Source: Candidatus Methanophagales archaeon
GTDB taxonomy: Archaea > Halobacteriota > Syntropharchaeia > Alkanophagales > Methanospirareceae
Length of the DNA stretch: 10,595 nt
Assembly: GCA_021161765.1 (NCBI GenBank)
Contig: JAGGZZ010000200.1
Location: 1-10,595 of the forward strand
Direction: 5' to 3'
Under the pieces are notes generated by a model. That model saw nothing but the letters and a program-made list of their open reading frames with translations, had not been told where the DNA came from and made no database searches. Both the position numbers and the translations under genes were made by a program. Of the stretch, positions 6,873-10,595 are shown in pieces. How positions within the stretch are numbered: the first letter of the stretch is position 1; the number at the start of each line of letters is the position of its first letter.

Positions 6873-7480
6873 TGTTCTTGTGGTTCTGATTTAGACAACC
6901 TGTTCATCAGCACAAAAAATTCCTCTGCCGCTTTATCCAGTCCACCATCGTGATTCCCTATTAGCTTCACCGCTGCCCCGGTAAGACACGCATACGCCAT
7001 TGACATCGCTCGGTTCATAAACTGATGCTCTTCTATACTGCTTTCTGCCTCTACGTCTCTTTCCCTTGTTTTGTCCTTCTGCCTCCGTGCAGCTATTTCT
7101 TCAGCAGTGGCTTCTATCAGCACGAACTGGTCTGGCTTCAGTTCTCGCAATACCTGCTCGGGCAATCCCGGAAGGTAACCCAGCGGCGTTTTTATCGTGC
7201 AGTGCGTATCTACAATGAGATTCGTGCTTTCGCTCATCTTTGATATCTTTTTACACGCCTGCATCTGTATCTCACGCTGTTTTTCGCCCGGCAACGTTCT
7301 CATCTCATCCCTATTCGCCACCAATCCATTTTCCAGTGCCGTTTCATACATTACATCGCCATAATTCATGGATTCGAACACGATGCTTTCTTCTCCTCCT
7401 TTCAGTTTTAAATTTAAAGCCTCTTCTACCACCGTTGACGACCCCGCACCCGGCATTCCTGTTACGACAATCAGAACCAT
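6848..7480 (-). CDS. adkA: Archaeal-type adenylate kinase AdkA
   Basis: AdkA converts ATP plus AMP to two ADP in the cytoplasm and belongs to the archaeal family first studied in Methanococcus. The 210-residue protein has a P-loop GMPGAGSST at residues 8-16, in which Ser stands where most kinases have Lys; as I recall, Gly fills that place in methanococcal AdkA. Other family stretches are NYGDVMYETA (39-48), VDTHCTIKTPLGYLPGLPEQ (90-109) and SIEEHQFMNRAMSMAYACLTG (148-168). I chose ATG 7480 over an in-frame ATG at 7498 because a gggggaa purine run precedes it and it starts directly at the P-loop strand. The C-terminus is odd: residues 204-210 (NHEISRD) and the stop lie in the arm of a dispersed repeat, so the tail after about residue 196 is probably not native. 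The small unknown gene lies upstream on the same strand. Confidence 0.93.
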   Translation of the reverse strand: MVLIVVTGMPGAGSSTVVEEALNLKLKGGEESIVFESMNYGDVMYETALENGLVANRDEMRTLPGEKQREIQMQACKKISKMSESTNLIVDTHCTIKTPLGYLPGLPEQVLRELKPDQFVLIEATAEEIAARRQKDKTRERDVEAESSIEEHQFMNRAMSMAYACLTGAAVKLIGNHDGGLDKAAEEFFVLMNRLSKSEPQEQNHEISRD

Positions 7481-7578
7481 TTTAGTTTCCCCCTTCATTT
7501 ACTTACCCATTTAGTACTAAACAATGAGCTCGATTTAGTGATTTTCATCATCAATCAATTTTGCTGAGGGGCGATTTT

Positions 7579-7869
7579 TTAACCCACTTCTACCCCTTCT
7601 TCTTTCTCACCTGGCTTTCCCGCACCACCCGGCATCCGCTTCAGCTCCTCGGGCACGTTTGCTCGCAGTATGTTCGTAGAACGGATATGATAGACCGGGT
7701 CGCCGGTCATCGGGTCGTAGTCCTCAGTGCGAATAATGCTGCTCACGACTGTCTTGAACTTCAATACCGTGCCGTCTTCCAGCTTGTATTCGTTCCAATC
7801 CTCTTTTACCGTGTCAAAATCCACGTCCATCGCTTCTACTTCCCTTCCATTTGGTAACCGCACTTTCAA
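7579..7869 (-). CDS. Small conserved-looking protein of unknown function
   Basis: The 96-residue soluble protein begins MKVRLPNGREVEAMDVDFDT and continues KEDWNEYKLEDGTVLKFKTV, RTEDYDPMTGDPVYHIRSTN and ILRANVPEEL, with a Gly- and Glu-rich end. The alternating pattern suggests a small beta-barrel or beta-sandwich. It resembles short uncharacterised euryarchaeal proteins I have seen, but I cannot name a family. The annotated start is TTG 7869, because gaggtga (the complement of the 16S rRNA tail) lies 8 bases upstream. A GTG at 7881 in the same frame would sit inside that site and add four residues. The stop is about 100 bases before the adkA start, so the two may share a transcript. Confidence 0.75.
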   Translation of the reverse strand: MKVRLPNGREVEAMDVDFDTVKEDWNEYKLEDGTVLKFKTVVSSIIRTEDYDPMTGDPVYHIRSTNILRANVPEELKRMPGGAGKPGEKEEGVEVG

Positions 7870-7877
7870 TTTTCCTC

Positions 7878-7884
7878 TCACCTC
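7878..7884 (-). promoter_or_regulatory. Strong Shine-Dalgarno site deciding a TTG start
   Basis: On the minus strand gaggtga precedes TTG 7869 by 8 bases. Its own GTG (7879-7881) is in frame but would have to serve as start and ribosome site at once, so TTG is favoured. Confidence 0.55.
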
Positions 7885-7921
7885 TTTTAATTTTTAGTTC
7901 TTTGTTCTATATATAAAACAT

Positions 7922-8068
7922 AGTGATTTATCACCGCGGAGAGTGCAAAGGATAGAGGGTTTAGCCAGTTAGTGGTTTGGTAGGTTTGGGCAGCTAGTGA
8001 ATGGCAACAACTAACTCTGCTCGGGCATCTGATTTTCTCTGCGAACTCGGCGTTCTCTGCGGTGAGTG
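7922..8068 (+). repeat. Composite repeat copy B with an 8-bp tandem array
   Basis: The outer arms are tcaccgcggagagt (7931-7944) and gttctctgcggtga (8052-8065), complementary at 11 of 14 positions. Inside, four clean 8-bp units (ttagccag, ttagtggt, ttggtagg, tttgggca) occupy 7961-7992, with a partial unit before them. Then come gctagtga, the core caactaactctgctcggg (8008-8025) and ttctctgcgaac. This order matches the composite repeat at 3752-3917 in reverse orientation. The core differs by one base in 18 and the arrays by unit number. It fills the gap between the 96-aa gene and trm-G10, with no gene in it. Confidence 0.75.
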
Positions 8069-8098
8069 ATTTGAATTTTGAAATGTGACATCTTCAAG

Positions 8099-9226
8099 CT
8101 ACTGCTTTTCAAGTACTGCAATGTACCTACTTAAACTTTTATGAACCCTGTATTTGCACCTGTCGAGAATACGAAAACCGTACTCACAGGAAAGCGAATA
8201 AATAGAATCGGAATTAGAAATGACAACCACTTTCCCTCGCTTTTTAAGCACACGATGGAATTCCGCCAGAGCATTTCGATATAGCCTTTCGCGGAACAGC
8301 GAGCGTGATTCTGCCGTAAAGTATCCTGCACCCGATACAAGAGAGGACCTGCCATAGGGCGGGTCCGTCACGATGGCATCAACGCTATCATCACGTAATG
8401 CCATTTTAGAGGCATTTCCTACAACCAAGTTAGCGTCCAGCCCATAAAACCGCAAGTTCGCTTCAGCACCTCTCGCCATCTTTTTCTGTATGTCCATCCC
8501 CACCAATGTCGTCGCACCCCCGATCAGCCCGGCTTCTATTAATATGCCACCCGTGCCACAAAAAGGGTCCAGCAGAACCCCGCTTGCCTCTTTTATCTCA
8601 CTGAGATTAACGAGAGCACGGGCAATTTTTGGCATTATAACGCCGGGCAAAAAGAAAGGTCTTAAATGCGGTCTTCGCACCTCAAATTGTTTCTTATCCG
8701 CTGAATGCACGAGCAAACATAAAAAACACGCGTTTTTTGCGAACAGAAGAACGAATGTTTTAGCGGGATTCGTGAGGTCCACATCATAACCTTTGCGTTT
8801 TATGATTTCACCTGCTTTTCGCTCCAAATCCCTTTTCGATGACAGCGGTCGTTTCCCTTTGGATAGAAATAGAGACGGTGTGCCTTTTTGTTTAACACGC
8901 ACGCGCACGGCAAATGTACGCTCTTGTTTCATAATGCCGTGTATATCCGCATTTTTAATGAGTGCCAATATGTCCTCCGCTTTATCGGGTTTTGGCTTGC
9001 TCTCACCGCGTATTTCGTATATGCAGTGCGTCATTCCAAACCGCTTTGACAGGACGTTGAGTGTTTTACCGCCTGGCGAAAGTTGCGCGTCAACCACCAG
9101 TATTCCATCCGAGAACGTTTTCTCCGCATACGGGATGTTTAAGGCACGCAAACATGCTAAGACCTCTGATTTCGGTAGTGTTTCATGCTCTCCCGATAGT
9201 TCAAAAGCGAGTTGCATTTTAATCAT
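8099..9226 (-). CDS. tRNA (guanine(10)-N2)-dimethyltransferase Trm-G10
   Basis: This enzyme uses SAM to methylate N2 of G10 in tRNA, giving m2G and m2,2G, a modification that stabilises the archaeal tRNA core. The 375-residue protein has an N-terminal THUMP/NFLD region (about residues 5-175) for tRNA binding, then a Rossmann methyltransferase domain. The latter shows RRPHLRPFFLPGVIMPKIAR (184-203), the SAM-binding LLDPFCGTGGILIEAGLIG (218-236), GMDI (243-246) and the catalytic DPPYGRSS (288-295). This order and length match archaeal Trm-G10 such as the Pyrococcus abyssi enzyme. Related THUMP methyltransferases (Trm14, Trm11) are possible but fit less well. The start is unclear: ATG 9226 and ATG 9217 are both usable, a stop codon lies just upstream and no ribosome site is visible. 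The composite repeat follows the stop; a hairpin repeat precedes the gene. Confidence 0.88.
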   Translation of the reverse strand: MIKMQLAFELSGEHETLPKSEVLACLRALNIPYAEKTFSDGILVVDAQLSPGGKTLNVLSKRFGMTHCIYEIRGESKPKPDKAEDILALIKNADIHGIMKQERTFAVRVRVKQKGTPSLFLSKGKRPLSSKRDLERKAGEIIKRKGYDVDLTNPAKTFVLLFAKNACFLCLLVHSADKKQFEVRRPHLRPFFLPGVIMPKIARALVNLSEIKEASGVLLDPFCGTGGILIEAGLIGGATTLVGMDIQKKMARGAEANLRFYGLDANLVVGNASKMALRDDSVDAIVTDPPYGRSSLVSGAGYFTAESRSLFRERLYRNALAEFHRVLKKRGKVVVISNSDSIYSLSCEYGFRILDRCKYRVHKSLSRYIAVLEKQ

Positions 9227-9253
9227 TCATCAAAAATTACAAGAAAAATAAAT

Positions 9254-9362
9254 TATAGACACAGATTAACGCAGATTAACGCAGATTAACACTGATAAAA
9301 AGAGCAATGCCGTTAGCCCAGTCCAACGAAAGAAAGAAAAAATCTGTGTAAATCAGTGTCTC
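9254..9362. repeat. Hairpin repeat, 10-bp-unit family, copy 4
   Basis: The left arm at 9258-9297 is four phased decamers: acacagatta, acgcagatta, acgcagatta and acactgataa. The right arm at 9341-9362 (aatctgtgtaaatcagtgtc) is complementary to about two of them. Unlike copies 1 and 3 it lies between the divergent genes trm-G10 and fumarase beta, so it cannot be a terminator for either. Confidence 0.8.
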
Positions 9363-9367
9363 AAATA

Positions 9368-9390
9368 GAAGGAGGTTATACTCTATATAC
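9368..9390 (+). promoter_or_regulatory. TATA-like element and orphan SD-like site before fumarase beta
   Basis: The element ctctatatac (9381-9390) is centred about 26 bases before position 9413, between the two candidate starts (GTG 9406, ATG 9421), which suggests a leaderless or very short leader. Just upstream, gaaggagg (9368-9375) looks like a perfect ribosome site, but no ATG, GTG or TTG follows at the right distance. Confidence 0.45.
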
Positions 9391-9405
9391 AATAAAAAAG
9401 AAACC

Positions 9406-10035
9406 GTGTTTCAAACACAGATGGAAAAGAAGATCAGACTATCTACACCGCTGGAAGAGGAAGAAATAAAGAAGTTGCAGTTGGGTGACGTTGTGTATCT
9501 CAGTGGAGACGTATATACTGCGCGGGACAAAGCACACCATAGAATCATAGAATATGAAAAGAGGAGCGAGGAAATACCCATTAAGAAGGGTGCTGTGATT
9601 TACCATTGTGGGCCGCTCGTGCGGAAGCAGAAGAGCATAGACCGAGGTGAATGGGAAATAGTAGCTGCGGGTCCCACCACCAGTGCGAGAATGGACGCTG
9701 TAACACCCGCGGTAATAGAAAAGCTGCGGATTCGCGCCATAATAGGAAAAGGCGGGATGGGCATTCCCACGAGAGATGCAATGTGTAAATATGGCTGTGT
9801 GTACTTCGCGATAACCGGCGGTGCAGCGGTTTTAGCTGCCACACAGATAAAAGCCATAAAAGCAGTATATTGGGAAGACCTCGGTATGGCTGAAGCGGTC
9901 TGGCATTTTCTTCTTGACGATTTCGGGCCTCTTGTGGTCTGTATAGATGCAAGCGGTAATAGCTTGTATGAGGAAATAAATGAAGAAGCAAAGCGAAAAG
10001 TATATGACCTGAGCCAATCGGCAATCGCTAAATAG
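9406..10035 (+). CDS. Class I fumarate hydratase, beta subunit
   Basis: The beta subunit of the oxygen-sensitive [4Fe-4S] fumarase catalyses, with its alpha partner, fumarate to malate interconversion in the archaeal (often incomplete) TCA route. The 209-residue protein matches the C-terminal half of single-chain class I fumarases. It has LQLGDVVYLSGDVYTARDKA (residues 24-43), YHCGPLV, AAGPTTSARMD, IIGKGGMGI, FAITGGAAVLAA and VVCIDASGNSLYEEI. The alpha subunit, which holds the cluster ligands, is not in the window; the split form is usual in archaea, but the two genes are often adjacent. L-tartrate dehydratase beta is a close relative and cannot be fully excluded. GTG 9406 and ATG 9421 are both possible starts. 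Neither has a ribosome site, and a TATA-like element sits where a leaderless mRNA would place it. Confidence 0.9.
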   Translation: MFQTQMEKKIRLSTPLEEEEIKKLQLGDVVYLSGDVYTARDKAHHRIIEYEKRSEEIPIKKGAVIYHCGPLVRKQKSIDRGEWEIVAAGPTTSARMDAVTPAVIEKLRIRAIIGKGGMGIPTRDAMCKYGCVYFAITGGAAVLAATQIKAIKAVYWEDLGMAEAVWHFLLDDFGPLVVCIDASGNSLYEEINEEAKRKVYDLSQSAIAK

Positions 10036-10073
10036 GGAATAGGATAAACGTTTGCGGTATTTGTATAGGTCTT

Positions 10074-10523
10074 TTATAACCACCTGATTACACAGATTTT
10101 CACAAGAAACTTTTTTTTTATTTTGGGCTCGTTTCCTTTCAAAACTCCCAGTATCTCTTCGATTTTATCCCGGCTTATATCAGGGATTTGTCTTTCGTAA
10201 TTTGAAGCGGGAGCTTTTTCATCACTGGAAACATGCTCAGATTTTTTCTCCAAAGCAGGTTTAACATCAACAAACAGGAGGTATATAGCACTGATTCCGA
10301 GCAGAAGAGCGGAAACGGTAACGATGACCATGTCAACAAGGGTATAAAATCCAGGCATCTGACTCACAACTACATCGCTTCCTTCTACAACAATGTTGAT
10401 GGGCGTAGGAGTGATGAGTTTTATACCTGTTATGAATATGGAAGCTATGAACAACACCGCCATGAATATTGATACTGTTTTACTTTTACCGTGAACATCC
10501 ATTCTCATTCGTGCCATCGCCAT
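10074..10523 (-). CDS. Two-TM membrane protein, apparently missing its C-terminal winged helix
   Basis: The 149-residue protein has a basic N-terminus, a first membrane helix at residues 17-37, a short external loop (INIVVEGSDVVVSQMPGFYT), a second helix at 61-85 and a charged cytoplasmic linker. It ends in DKIEEILGVLKGNEPKI followed by KKKFLVKICVIRWL. The layout, including the loop before a second helix ending YLLF, resembles archaeal membrane-anchored regulators in which a segment like EEILGVLKGNE begins a MarR-like winged helix. Here that domain is absent: from about residue 138 on, the codons come from an arm of the 10-bp-unit repeat (10078-10110). I infer truncation by the repeat or an associated deletion, with loss of DNA binding. 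The fumarase beta gene ends 38 bases away, leaving no room for a remnant. Start ATG 10523 follows cggag; later in-frame ATGs exist. It may be a pseudogene. Confidence 0.6.
   Translation of the reverse strand: MAMARMRMDVHGKSKTVSIFMAVLFIASIFITGIKLITPTPINIVVEGSDVVVSQMPGFYTLVDMVIVTVSALLLGISAIYLLFVDVKPALEKKSEHVSSDEKAPASNYERQIPDISRDKIEEILGVLKGNEPKIKKKFLVKICVIRWL
10078..10110. repeat. Single arm of the 10-bp-unit repeat inside a gene end
   Basis: The arm starts aaccacctgattacacagat and shares 18 identical bases (gattacacagattttcac) with the arm at 6741-6758. No complementary arm is visible nearby. A run of nine T (10111-10119) borders it. It forms the last dozen codons of the membrane protein and could also act as the 3' signal of fumarase beta. 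Confidence 0.7.
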
Positions 10524-10595
10524 CGTCTCCGCTGCAAGAGCTGATGTTTATAATATAGTAAAAGGTATCATTAAACTTTTTCGCCTCTTCAATAT

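Noticed and set aside
6706..6894. A 62-residue plus-strand frame overlapping the hisG stop
   Set aside because: It is made of the hairpin repeat and the T-rich terminator, giving a Phe/Lys/Val-rich string with no ribosome site.
7487..7489. AdkA P-loop lacks the canonical Walker A lysine (GMPGAGSST)
   Set aside because: Archaeal AdkA proteins as I recall them also lack it (GVPGVGGTT in Methanococcus), so this is a family trait and not a defect.
9301..9340. Loop of hairpin copy 4 (gccgttagcccagtccaac) as a degenerate octamer array
   Set aside because: Only a few bases fit the 8-bp pattern and the 18-base core is absent, so homology with the composite element is not supported.

Overview
The window reads as chromosomal DNA from a euryarchaeon, probably in the wider methanogen, ANME or Syntrophoarchaeum range; the exact lineage is an inference. 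The archaeal assignment rests on a PriS-type primase small subunit, an archaeal-type adenylate kinase (AdkA), a THUMP-containing Trm-G10 tRNA methyltransferase and a stand-alone class I fumarase beta subunit. Some genes have Shine-Dalgarno sites (cbiD, the VapB-like gene, the 96-aa gene). Others look leaderless or nearly so (fumarase beta, perhaps hisG).

Layout: 1-942, 3' part of a large SNF2/DEAD-type helicase (+). 1010-2083, cbiD of anaerobic cobalamin synthesis (+). 2084-2288, a hairpin repeat. 2289-2555, an orphan HicB-like protein, and 2610-3509, pdxS for PLP synthesis (both -). 3510-3917, a 400-base repeat-rich gap. 3918-5099, primase small subunit priS; 5138-5539, a VapC PIN toxin; 5536-5712, its short partner, overlapping by ATGA (all -). 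5834-6709, hisG (+). 6732-6872, a hairpin repeat around a bidirectional terminator. 6848-7480, adkA (-). 7579-7869, a small unknown protein (-). 7922-8068, a second copy of a composite repeat. 8099-9226, trm-G10 (-). 9254-9362, another hairpin repeat. 9406-10035, fumarase beta (+). 10074-10523, a two-TM membrane protein that seems to have lost a C-terminal winged-helix domain (-).

Most genes are unrelated housekeeping genes (vitamins B12 and B6, histidine, replication priming, nucleotide balance, tRNA modification, central carbon metabolism) in short units of one to three. The most striking content is between the genes. One repeat family is built from 10-bp units close to acgcagatta, usually arranged as long imperfect hairpins. 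A second composite element pairs a shared 18-bp core with a tandem array of 8-bp units (ttagcggg type) and occurs twice in opposite orientation. In two places a repeat arm runs into a gene and supplies its last codons and stop: adkA and the truncated membrane protein. I did not find a new multi-gene defence or metabolic system. The repeats, the overlapping toxin-antitoxin pair and the orphan HicB are the best leads.
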